Below, piece by piece: positions 11,471-23,300 of a DNA stretch of 64,000 bases. Source of the stretch: Erpetoichthys calabaricus (Eukaryota; Chordata; Cladistia; Polypteriformes; Polypteridae). Made by a program: the position numbers and the translations under genes. The stretch is from contig NC_041409.2 of NCBI RefSeq assembly GCF_900747795.2, positions 73,639,960 through 73,703,959 of the forward strand, in the 5' to 3' direction. Every line of letters begins with the position of its first letter. Within the stretch, counting starts at the first letter, position 1. The notes under the pieces were generated by a model. The model had not been told where the DNA came from and made no database searches. It saw only the letters and a program-made list of their open reading frames with translations.

Positions 11471-11924
11471 CTGCTGAGTTTTCCAATGAAACTCTTTTAA
11501 TGTACTTTTTTGTAAAGATACTTTTTCATATACAGTACACAAATCGTATAGTAGCAGAATTAGAGACATATACTTCATTTTAATAAACGCATTGGAGTTT
11601 TTCAATATATTTAATCAAGTCGCATTGATTGATTTACATTAGGGTATATTACTGAATAATTTTTATTTTATATAACACCTTCTTAAACGTGGTCAAAAAG
11701 CAAAATTAAAGACACTGTATTTAATTGTAATATACACACCTTTGGTAATTTTGAAAAATATTTAATCAAAGCAAATCTGTTTCATTTACATTAAGTAATA
11801 TTTTCAAATAATTTTTATATAATATGGTACTTTATTAAAGGGTGACACAAACAAATGCATATCATGATTAAATGACATTTACAACATTCTTTATTTCTGA
11901 GCCAGAGGATGTCTAAGTCAGTCT
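11471..11924. other. Intergenic DNA, AT-rich
   Basis: Very AT-rich. Two loosely similar stretches (about 11590-11660 and 11755-11830, each with TTTAATCAA...TTTACATTA then ATAATTTTTAT) look like an old tandem duplication of about 165 bp. Confidence 0.45.
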
Positions 11925-12290
11925 GCAGGCCTCCTCAGTCACCTACACTCACATGTACAAGGCCAATTTAGAGTTGCCAATGAGCCATACTTGCCCTTCT
12001 GTAGGATGTGAGAAAAAAAATTGATTGCCTGGGAAAACCTTAAACATACATAGGGGCAGGCGCCACCATTAAGGCGAATTAGGCATTCATCTAGGGCGCA
12101 TATCATAAGCAGGAGAAACCCAGCCACAGGGGTCAGCTACCAAACGGTCGGCTGGCACATTAATAAGCTTGACCTAGCAGCAGCAGCAGTGCATGGGAGA
12201 AATATGTAAATCTAACATAGACAGTGAGTGTCGCAGGATCAAAATCTGAAACTGTGAATCAGCGGCTGTAACCACTCTGTCACTGTTCAG
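11925..12290 (-). repeat. V-SINE-type SINE split by another repeat
   Basis: The minus strand carries V-SINE sequence in two pieces, 11925-12055 (GGCCAATTTAGAGTTGCC, TGGGAAAACCTTAAACATAC) and about 12187-12290 (CATGGGAGAAATATGTAAAT to GCGGCTGTAACCACTCTGTC). A different repeat lies between them (12056-12186), so the second repeat inserted into this SINE. Confidence 0.65.
12056..12186 (-). repeat. Dispersed GGCGCC repeat inserted in a SINE
   Basis: Shares blocks with 30040-30180 in opposite orientation (TAATTCGCCTTAATGGTGGC there, its reverse complement GCCACCATTAAGGCGAATTA here, plus the GCGCCCTAG / TGCACCCTAGG box). A dispersed family of about 130 bp; class uncertain. Confidence 0.65.
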
Positions 12291-12544
12291 CCCATAAAAC
12301 CTGCAGTGTATACTGTATAGTCTCAAGTGAACTTTAAGTGCAGACAATATGTTGAGTGTAATGTCTATGTTCTATTATAATAGTAAAGACGTCTGCATTT
12401 TCGTATTAGCACTGTACAAGGCACATCACAAAATAGTGTATCATGGTGATTAAACAATACGGTCACAGAAAATATTAGAAAAAAATTAGAAATGTTTGAA
12501 AGTGCAAAACCATGTTTCTAGGCTGACTGGCAACAGTCAATTGT

Positions 12545-12690
12545 CCAAGTATAGCTATTTGTGTGACCAATACTGGTTTGGTATCCAATCTAAACATGGA
12601 CAATGCATCCTGCTTGACTCAGATGGGTTAGGCATCTGCTCCGCAACAGTGTGCTGTAGAAGGAGGGACCAAAAAATGGATGGATGATTG
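12545..12690 (+). repeat. V-SINE 3' fragment
   Basis: Diverged 3' part ending in the typical AAAAAATGGATGGATG tail. Confidence 0.5.
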
Positions 12691-13290
12691 AATGGAGATC
12701 CTCGTGTTATATAACACCTTTGAAAGTAGTCACTTTGTTGCTGGTGATTTACAAAATAAATATTTATTATTATTAAACGTACTATAAACACAAAATAAGT
12801 CCACGATATGTTGTTTACAGTGAAGTCCGATGGAGACATTAAAATGGCACAGGGTATGTACGTGTGAATTTGCCCTGTGGTAGTCCGGCGTCATGCTCTT
12901 TGCTGGAATTCTAGAGTATGGATTTATAACTAATAACAATTTGTATTTTTATGTCGCACTTTCCGAACTGAGCACTGACACAATGCCGTGGGTTATTCTG
13001 AATAAACCAACTATCGCTACAAGCCTGGAAAATATATATGTACACGAAAAGAAAGCTTTAATACTGATGTAAATGCTGTGATAAGAATAACAAAGTCAGA
13101 ATACACCTGGTGTGTATGTAATGCAGGTTTTTTCTTTTTTTTTGGATTTGCTTACTGTCGCTTCGCGGTTCGTTGATCAAACGACAATGCCTGCGCAGAT
13201 GCTTCCTTGTAGTAGCAACGTAAAGACACGCAGGTAGTTTCGAGCTGCTATCACCTTGCGCAGGTAGGGGCATTGTTCAACGACGAGTGA
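12691..13290. other. Distal 5' flank of SIX4
   Basis: No repeat or exon recognised. Sequence becomes richer in CpG from about 13140 toward the SIX4 start. Confidence 0.45.
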
Positions 13291-13590
13291 TTGACAGATT
13301 GCTGCGAATCTGCCCGCGTTCCAATCCCTTCACCCCGCCCCTCTTGCCTGTTTGAACTAATCAGGAATCCGCGAGCCGAAACAGGGCCCGCCTACCACCC
13401 ACCGCTACAGTTTGCTAAGTAGAAGTCACGTTGAGTCAGAGGAGCAGCGGAGAGCGCTATCCTTTTACAGCAACAACAAGACATCTGATAGTGGTGAATG
13501 TGCGTGTTTTTTTTCGCATGGCGAACGGAAACCTGATCGGCTAAAGCCTGTCGAAACCAGGAGGAGTGACTAGCAGGAAGCATTGAAAAA
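13291..13590 (+). promoter_or_regulatory. SIX4: SIX4 proximal promoter and 5'UTR
   Basis: CpG-rich block directly upstream of the SIX4 start codon. It contains TTCCAAT at about 13319, a GC box CCCCGCCCC at 13333-13341, and an AP-1-like TGAGTCA at 13432-13438. No TATA box is visible, as is usual for CpG-island promoters. The exact transcription start cannot be placed. Confidence 0.6.
13528..13536 (-). promoter_or_regulatory. MEF3 (SIX-binding) site in SIX4 leader
   Basis: GAAACCTGA is the exact reverse complement of the canonical MEF3 motif TCAGGTTTC bound by SIX1 and SIX4. It lies about 55 bases upstream of the SIX4 ATG. Function is inferred. Confidence 0.5.
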
Positions 13591-14300
13591 ATGTCTTCTT
13601 CCTCAAACGAAGTCAGAAGTGCAGGCGAAATCAAGAAAGAGAATGTGTCCTCGGGAGAGGAGCCGGAGCTGCTAGCGCTGAATTCTGCGCTGCTGCCTAT
13701 GGAGCATGCCGACCAGGTGCACACTGAACTCCTGCTCTCTGCTTCCTCCGCCTTGGCTTTTTCCCCTGAGCAAGTGGCGTGTGTGTGTGAAGCTCTGCAG
13801 CAGGGGGGTAACCTGGACCGCTTGGCCAGGTTTCTGTGGTCATTGCCCCAGAGCGACCTCCTACGTGGCAATGAAAGCATCCTGAAGGCACAAGCCTTAG
13901 TTGCCTTTCACCAGGGACGGTACCCGGAGCTTTACAGCATTTTGGAGACCCACAACTTTAGCCCGTGCAACCACTCATGTCTTCAGGATCTGTGGTACAA
14001 GGCTCGTTACACAGAGGCGGAGAAAGCGCGTGGTAGACCACTTGGAGCCGTGGACAAGTACAGACTGAGGAGAAAATACCCGCTGCCCCGGACGATCTGG
14101 GACGGGGAGGAAACTGTCTACTGTTTTAAAGAGAGGTCCAGAAACGCTTTAAAGGAACTGTATAAACAGAACCGTTACCCGTCCCCAGCCGAGAAGAGAA
14201 ACCTAGCCAAAATCACGGGGCTGTCTCTTACCCAGGTCAGTAACTGGTTCAAGAACAGGCGACAGAGGGACCGGAACCCATCCGAAGCGCAGTCCAAAAG
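13591..14300 (+). CDS. SIX4: SIX4 coding exon 1
   Basis: 710 coding bases from the ATG to CCAAAAG, then donor GTAAGC (phase 2). Encodes the N-terminus, the whole SIX domain and the whole homeodomain. The last codon is split AG|T (Ser), matching the QSKSESDG stretch in human. Confidence 0.97.
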
Positions 14301-17300
14301 GTAAGCTGGGGGTTGAAGCACATGTAGTCACTAAAATTAAAAACAGCTGGATAAGTATACCATGCATGTTAGGGATCAAAAAGATCCAGTGCCCTGTACG
14401 TATTTACGGTTTCGGCGTGACATAGTGGTGGTCAAAACTTTGTCTTTTTGTTAACAGTAGGACTTTTTGACAGAGTTAATCATTGATTACGAATATGTAC
14501 CCCTGGAGAAGCATGGCAGCCACGACACTGCTATGTTTTGAAACCTGATTCTGTTCCCATTCAGATCGGATTTCAGTATAAATCTGGATAGATGAAGGCA
14601 ACAGGCTTTACTGAACCGCTTTATGCTATCAGAGCTACGTAGGAGCAGTATTAAGTTTAATAACTATCATTATTATCATTTTAACAATTATCGTACGATT
14701 ACAGTGCAGTTTGAAATTTTAAAAAACCAATCAGCTGATGGGAATTATAATTTCATAAATAAAAAGAACCTATTTGGTTATTAATGAATTCGGCAATAGC
14801 GTCTTACTTCGTGCCCGCCTAGATAAATGGCAACATCGAAAATACTTTTGTGAGTGGGATAGCAGGCAACAGGATAACTTTTACTCTGTCAAATACAATT
14901 TAAAGATTGCCTCTTGACAATAAAACTGAAATTCCACAAGCGCAAAACGGGGTTTGTTTCAGAAAGTAAAGAAGCGGTCGATTCATTGCTTAGATACCTC
15001 TTCCATTCTCTAGACGGAGCTTAATTCTAAAAGTAGGCTACTTGGCTGCAATCATCGTAGCCACAAAGTTTTGTTTACTTCAGTTACAAGAGACGCAGAA
15101 TATTCTCTCTTCCCATGTAAAGTTGTCCGTAATGCCCCTGTCCTGGGGCGAGGGTTACTTAAAAGAACGCCCGCCATTGTGCGATTCCTGGGTTCATTTG
15201 CTCTTCCAAAAAAAAAAAAAAAAACACACACACACAGTCACCAAGCACCTGGTGGAGGTGACCTCTGCTGCGGGACCGAATCCATTTTCTTTTCGAAGCT
15301 GATGTCATAAATCGCCTCCGGCCTCTTGGGTAAAGAGGACGCTTTTGTAGCCACCCGTAACTCTTCACGAATGGGAAAGTCAAAAATTCCCCTTTAATGA
15401 AACCTAAAGTGAATCTCCCGTGTGTGTGTGTGTGTTTGAGCACAATATGCTCCCGTCACTTATTTTGTTATTAGCGGTAAAATTTGGGAGTCCATAATTG
15501 AGCGCTCTCGTGTGTGGTGGGGGGCAGAGAACTTTTGCAGGCATACTTAAAAGTGTAATTGGGGGTGGGTATCCGTTTGTTGAACTACTTTACCAGCCCC
15601 TCAATAGATCTCTTTGTATATTTTGGTTTTTATTCTCCAGTAGAACTAGAAACGCATCTGCTCCACTCCCTGCAGCAAATGGCCGTGTCCTTGTCCAATT
15701 CTTTTACACTGTACAAAAGACCTCTTCAAAAGACATTCTTATAGTTGCATGCACAATAATTATAATTTCAGGTAATTTTTAAAAAATAAAATTAGGTAAT
15801 ATTACAATTTGTACCAGTTTGCCTTTAGTAAAGGTAAAAAGGAATAGTCTTAGACTGAAATTTGGTTAAGGATGTTTTAAGAACACTTTAGTTAAAAAAA
15901 CTAATTTATTACAATATTGCGTACAATGCATCTGATTTTTCACTTTTCATAGGCATTTCTAAGTCTGCAGTTCATGTGTTTGTCTTTAGTTGAGAATTTA
16001 GCTGTATTTGTTTGCTAACAATTTTTTTATGATGTGTTCAATTAGACGTATTTTAAATTTAACGTCTTTAAATCCTAAGCGCACACTTTGTTATTTCACC
16101 CATATTATTGTAAAGGGTCTGCGCTTTCAGATTGCTCTGGGTAATGACGAACTGTACCACCGAACTTTGTGCACGATTCACAGATTCCATGTCCAATTTT
16201 AAAATGAGTGAAATACACTGCGCAGAGAGGCTATTGTCGGCGACCATTTGTGACTTGGCGCAGATGTGCCATTTGCTGCGGAATTCTTTATTACGCCAAA
16301 TGGTCGCAGAAAAAAAAAGATTTATTGCCTTTTAAAATCCCGTTAAAGTAGCCCCCCTCTTCGCTGAAGCCTCACGACTTGAACTTTTTTTTTATTTGTT
16401 ATATGGATGCATTTTTGTATAGCTTGGGATTTAGGCGCTAGGTGAGGCGAGCTTGCGTTTACATTATTAATAATTACTAAGGAATGTAGTCACATCTGCG
16501 GTGCAAAGGCATTTGGTCCAAGTACAGTTTATATAAAATAATCAGAGGGAAGTAAATTGAACACTCACTTTTTAATCACTTGGATTATTTGACTGTTCTT
16601 TGTCAAATAGTTCTGCTATTCCAACAAAAGAAAAACAAACAAATACTACAAAAGTTACAAGTCCTTAAGTTATAAATTGCAGAAGGTGTCATTTTGACAC
16701 AGTAAAATAAAGAGTATAAAATTAATTTCCGAAGCACTCAGACCCCACCCCCGTTACCTCCACTGGGCATGACTTATTATCTCATCATACCAAGCAGGGG
16801 TCTTAAACTTACTGCCTGGAGTGCCCCTCTGGTCTCCTGATTTTCACTCTGTCTAAGCACTCATTTACTTACCAGAAATGAGTCAAATTAAGTGAGTAAT
16901 CGGACACAGTTTCGAAAATTCTGCAGAGCCTATATATTTAATGTCAGTGTATATTTAAAGTGTCTTTTTATTTTTTGAGATTGTAAAAAAGTATTACATA
17001 TCAATTGGAGGTATTAAGCTCAATTGTAGGAATAACCCATTATCATTAAAGTATTTCAAGAATAAAGTTTGAGATTTTTCATGGGTAATGTATTTGGAGA
17101 TTAATTAAAATATTACTTTAAACAAAACAAAAGAGCATCTGAAAACTTTTTTTTTTTTTTTAATAAAACCAAAACGACCTAGCATTGCTGTATCACCCAG
17201 ACATGGCATCATGGTATCTGTATGTGTGACTTAACAGGATGCCACCCTGTTTCACTGATATTTACTCTTAAATAAAAAAAAAAATATATATATATATACA

Positions 17301-17307
17301 CACACAT

Positions 17308-17346
<39 letters not shown>

Positions 17347-20300
17347 CACATACACTATATATATAGTGTGTATACTGTATTTATTTTTTCTCAAAGTGCG
17401 GTTTAAGATTTCTTTTAATTTCAGTAAAAATGGCAACATGTGCTGAAATTCTTTAAACCGATTTCCCCTATCCTTCAAAAATCAAAATTAATTTTGACAT
17501 TCCAGTTATAACATAAGAATCTTGAATAGCCAATTCTTTTTTTTTTCTTTATATACTTTTGTTATTGCTATACTAAGGCACTACTAATGGAAGTATAAAT
17601 TACTATATACATTTTTTGGAAAGCATTCAGATTTAAAATTTGTGGCTCTGTAAAGTAAGAAGCATGTAGTTTGTGTGTTTTTTTTTTTTCTACCAGTTTT
17701 AGGTCACAATATGACAAGGATGGGGTATTTAATTGGTGTCTTACCACTCTCTATTGCCTGTATCTAGATGTACATAACACATCTGCACTGACAGGAGTAA
17801 CTTAAACTAAAAATGCTCTATATGCCTTACACAATATTAACAATAATGTTAAAATGTGAGAGAAGAAATCCGGTTCTGTATTAAATTGCATACCTAACTG
17901 TATGCCAGAAACAATCAACTGGACAGTGTTAAATATAGGAATTGGATGATATTTTTTTTTTTTTTGCTATTTGACCTATTTATTTACCTTTTCTCTATTT
18001 TGTGGGTTTAAAGGTACAGTATCAATACTGCCGACACAATGCAGTACTTCAGGTGCTATATCTGGTAGACATATGCAAAAGTCTCTCCTCCATTTTTGTT
18101 TTATATCTCCAAGAAGATATCAATTATTTGATTGATGGAAAGCATTAGTTTCAGTGTTTTCACTTTGTATATGGTGTGACTATTAGACCTCAGCCCTATC
18201 TTATTGTGAAAACTCAGCAAGTCACTTCACCGTCAAGAGGCTCCAGCTGCAGAGGTACCTCAACAACTTCACTTTCTTTGTAGGCTGCTTTGGATCTAGT
18301 TCAATAAATATATGCCTGATATCAACAATGTTATATTGTCATATTAGTAAAGATGACTCTGTGTTGTGGTCCTGGACAGGGGCTTTGGAAAACAAAAAAA
18401 AAATAGGTAAAATTGTTAGCCAGGAAAGGCTGGTTTGCCAGCTGGAACATGTATTAAATAAGCTATGTCGACTTTGTTCTGGAGCTTAAAGAACAAGCTG
18501 CGGTGGATTTGAGCAGGCTTGTGCTGTAATGAGTTGCAGAGACCATAGAAATGCTTACTCTGCATTTGTATCTTGACGTTGTACATGCCAGTACAATGCT
18601 GCTGTTGTTTGCTGTCCTTTGGGTATCCTCCTTGGTTAGTGTTTAGTCTTTCCTTCTTTTTCTTGCAAATTGTATCACATCATAAGACAATGTTATAAAA
18701 ATATTTGTTATGGAAGACACTATATAAAGAATTAGACATCTTTTCTTTCAAATTCTTATCTACGTATTTATTTACTTGTTTTTTGTTTTATTTATTTCAG
18801 TGAATCTGATGGCAACCACAGCACTGAAGATGAGTCCAGTAAGGGGCAAGATGATCCTTCTCCTCGGCCCTTGTCTAGCTCTTCTGATGGGCTAGCCAGT
18901 CACAGTAGCATCCAACTATCAAGTGACTCGGAGGGCCTGATCATCCAACAGCTTGGGGATGCAAAACTGCCATCCACCTCCCCTGGTGCAATGTTCAATG
19001 GGGGTCTGGTGACGGCTAGTACACCCACTGTATTCCTTAATGGCAGCTCTTATATTCAGACCCCCGGGAATGTTCTCTTCAATGGACTGAACATGGGAGG
19101 GACACAAGCTGTGGCACTAAACCCCCTTAGAAACAGCAACCCAATTGTAAACAGCAGGGCAGAGAATGGTGAGCTGGTGCTACAAGACAAAGACATGAAA
19201 ATTCACGGGCCGAATTCGATCATGTCTTACAACGTCAGTTTGCCAGGTGCCCCCTTTCCAGTGAGTGTTAGCTCCAGTGAGATTAAAATCGGAAGCACAC
19301 AAACTGTATCATCTCAGGATGGGGCGTCAGTGCTTACTTTTACAACATGTAATGGGCCTCTTCAAGTCAATCAGTACAGTGTGGTGCAGCTTCCTACCTG
19401 TGACACAAATGGGCAGCAAGTTAATGGACTTCCTTCTTTTCTTATGCCATCTATCACAACAGCACCTCCACAAGGTATAGTAGCTTAATTTCCCTAAAAA
19501 AATATTTTCCAAATCAAAGACTCAGAAACAGAATAGAGATGGGAGAAATGGTAGTGAGGGTGGTGAAGATACAGGTTGCTCTTACCATTCTCCCCCAGTT
19601 ACTGTGACTAGATTAGTGGATATGTTCATCCAACTTTTGACATATCTGTTATGGCCATGTCCTCCATTACGGCTCTTCTGGTGACTTGAAGATATCCATG
19701 TAACAGCCCAGGCCTAAATGACTAGCGTGTTTTTCTTGTGTGTATTCAGTTCTGTAATATACTGCATGGATGGGTTATGCTCGAATCAGAGCAAGTTGCC
19801 AATGAATGAGGCAAAGTACTGAAGATAATTAGGCCCCTCAACACTGAAGCAGATGTTTACAGAAACACAAATACTGTTTAACTACTTGAATTTTAAAGAA
19901 AAAGAAATTCATTTAGAGGCACCAGATTGTATCAGAATATTTGACAAAAGGAAAAAAAAAATCATCCTCCCAATTTTTCAACTTGCTTTTTAATGACAAG
20001 ACCATGATGAGAGGGAATTGTATTTAGTGTTCTGATTGACACACCAGTCCATGACTAGGTAGACACACTCACCCCAACAATTGTACTCGTATACAACATC
20101 AGACCTATTTAGATTTTCTGTGTATGTCACTGAGGTGTGGCTGGAAAGTGGAATACAAGATAACCCAAGTGGACAAGAGGAGAGCACACAAACTCCACAG
20201 TATGAATTTACATTCCCCAAGCCAGATTATGGAGGCAGGAGCCTATCGCAGCAATAGGCAAGAACCAGCTCTAAACATGGAGGCAGTTAATTACAGAACT

Positions 20301-23300
20301 CACTCACATATGCACCCAGTCATACTCGCACAGTTTTGTCCAAACCTCATTCCTTAAAAAGAACAATGACTGTGGATAGCCAAATGTGATTCTTCCCAGA
20401 GATTTAACCAAACCTTACAGTTTGAGCTGCAAAAGGTAAATCTATATTTATCTTTGTCTTGGCAGTGCAGTACAGCCTGGTGGCTAAGGCACAAGGACTG
20501 AAAGCCACAATGTTTCTTACTCAATTCCTGCCACTAACGTCCAGTATGATCCTGCAGTGATCACATTTTAGCCATGTAAAATATGTTTTAATGATATCCC
20601 TTAATCTGTTCATTGGAACAGATAACATTATAAGCTAAATTATAAAGAGATACAATTATCTAAGGGTCTGCTCCGTACCTCCACGGTGCACTATAAATCA
20701 CAGAGTGTCCTCCCTCATTTTCGCTTTTTTGGTGACCCGGTATATCTTGTTTGTTCTCGCAAGCCCTGGGCGGGCAGTCATGTGATGCTCTGGTCTTGTT
20801 TTACCGGACTTGGTAATGCTGCATGCTTTCTAAACCTCCAGCTTCCTGGATTCTTCCTGAGTCGCTGCCAGACTTTCAATTTGTGCATTCTTGCTTTCAT
20901 TGACTCTTTGCAATGTGAGGACTGGAGAAGCTTTAATCAGGATGCTGCTGCCTTGTCACTTTTCATTTTATGAGTATTAAGAGTCAATACTTTCAAAGGG
21001 AGAGGATTTATTGATTTATTTATTGGTGTTTGTCAAATGTGTAACGTTCCACTAGGCCTTGTGATTGTGATAGCCAGGTTCTGTTTAGCCTTGATCTTTG
21101 TAAGCAGCTATGGGTTCATTTCTTCCTGTCAGAATTTAGTTCTATTAGAATGTCAGCCTTATGATTGTACTCAGTGGCATTCTCACATTTACTATTATGT
21201 GTTTGCGTTCTTATTCACAATATCCAAAAATAAGGAAAAAAATAGGAGTACAGGACACCTAGGTCTCTTCATTATTTCAACAAAGTCTCCAACATTTCCA
21301 GTTTTGCCCTAATTCAACCTTGGCCGTTGTTACTTTCACTTCCATTATGTACAAGTCAAGTTCTACATTAAATCACAAGTGGTAATTGAAGAGCAATTTA
21401 GGTTTAAGTGGACGGGAACACAAGACTACCATGTTTATATAAAAAAAAACACTTATACACCATCAAAATCATCTGTTTTATTGGCTTTGTACCATCTCTT
21501 TGTGTATCTCTCCGTCTGTCTCCTCAAGACTGTATATGTGTAACATACATACAAAACCTTTATTTTGTAGAAGTCCTTTCTTCAGTACACCCCACCTGAA
21601 GGCTCTTCTCTTGCCTACTACAGTGCACTTGATTTTATGTTTCTCTGGCAGGTTAACACAATGAGTAGCTGGGACTTCAATCAGCATCCAACCCAGAGCC
21701 TTAAGCACTAGGCTGTACCTCTGCAGGAGTCATTTTTGATAATACTAAATCTGTTTATTAATTTTTACCTGAATGTCTGTTTTATTTTTAACTGCAAAGC
21801 TTGCTTTAACATTGTTTATGTAGAAATGACAGAGGTGGCACAAGGCTTCAAAAGGTTTCATTGCCATCTCAGTTTTCTGGGCCCTTGTTATATTCTGGGC
21901 TGCAAACCATACGGTGTGGAGTTTGCATTTTCTCTTAGTGTTCATGTCTGTTTTTAACTATTGGCCTTTCAAGAGAGACAAAATTCTTCAAGTCATTCAG
22001 GAAATCCAAATTGGCCTAGTGTCAAGGGGTATGTGAGTGGCCCATCCAACAGATTGGTGTTCTACCAGATTGTGAAATGTGGAGAAACATTTAAGAAAAC
22101 CGTTTTGATTTGTGCGTTAATAATATTGTAAAGGTTTTGTCTTTGCAGTATTAATAACATGATGTATTTGTTAATATGTATAATAGATTGGGAAGGTATG
22201 GTGGCAAAGTGTTTGGTTCTGCTATCTCATAGCTGCATTGCTGTGGGCTTGAATCACAGTCTGGTTACTGGCAGTGGGGCCTCTTCATGTGTTCATCTTA
22301 TCCATAGGACTTTTCCCAGAGTTCTATATTTTTTACATGCTGCGTGCATAACTTTAATTGGCGAATTCAAATTGGCCTGGAACAAGTGACAATGACAGTG
22401 AGAGTGTGAGTGCTTATGTGTGACTTGTGCTGGACTGGCCTCCCATCCAGGGTTGGTTTATATCTTGTCCTAGTTACTACCAGGATCAGCTCTGTGTTTC
22501 TCAAAATGGAAAAGTTAGATGTAAATGGCTACAAATAACAGACTTGGACCTTTGCATACTGTTCATTGTTACAGAATTCATGTTTGTATCCTTGTGTTAA
22601 TTTGCATGTATTCATCTACAATGTTTGTGTAAAAGAACTGATTCTGCAGATGTTTTATTCAGTTTGTCAGTGGTAGATGATGCACTTTTTTGAAATACTT
22701 TATTTTATTTTTTATACCTGTATTATTTATGAAAGCTTTGTTCTTTTACATTAAGGAAAGTCTGCAGTTGTGAAATAAGATATGTTCAAAAATATAAAAG
22801 AACAGTGTTTTTTATAGATACTCACAGGTGGCATTTGAACCCCTGCCTTCCTGAGTATACATTAAAGGTTAAGATATTGGTAAGGGAAAACTGACATACC
22901 TTTTTCTTGTAGGAAAAGCAATGCAGGTAATTTATACTTTGGAAAATATACTAACTGTTTACTCCGACCACTTTAAATGACTTATGAAGAAAAGTGAGAT
23001 TACAGATGGCATATCTATGCAGACTCCTTATTGCATGCGTATATGTGTTGGCTGATCCTGGCACCATGCCATCACTGAGCAGCTCCTGCATGGTCTCTCT
23101 GCTCCAGGCTTGGCTGTTCGGTGCATTGTGATGCAGACCCTATGCAGCTTGCTGCAGTGCACCATTTCAAGGTGAGCTCGTTCAAGCCGAGCATCTACAG
23201 AAAGTCTAACAGATGAGAAGGTGCTAGTTGTTGTTCTGACTGGTAGCAAGTGACGTTTGGGCCTGTATGGGGGAAGGGTGGAAGCATTGGTGATGTCCAC

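Larger units (their letters stand above)
14301..18800 (+). other. SIX4: SIX4 intron 1
   Basis: 4.5 kb with donor GTAAGC and acceptor TTTATTTCAG. Holds a MEF3 site and homeodomain-type AT motifs near its 5' end, poly(A) plus (CA)n at 15210-15240, (TG)n at 15419-15436, TA-rich microsatellites at about 17283-17365, and a SINE relic at 18195-18335. Otherwise nothing recognised. Confidence 0.9.

Noticed and set aside
13392-13880. 162-codon antisense frame over SIX4 exon 1
   Set aside because: A shadow of the GC-rich SIX4 exon on the opposite strand, with no recognisable domain.
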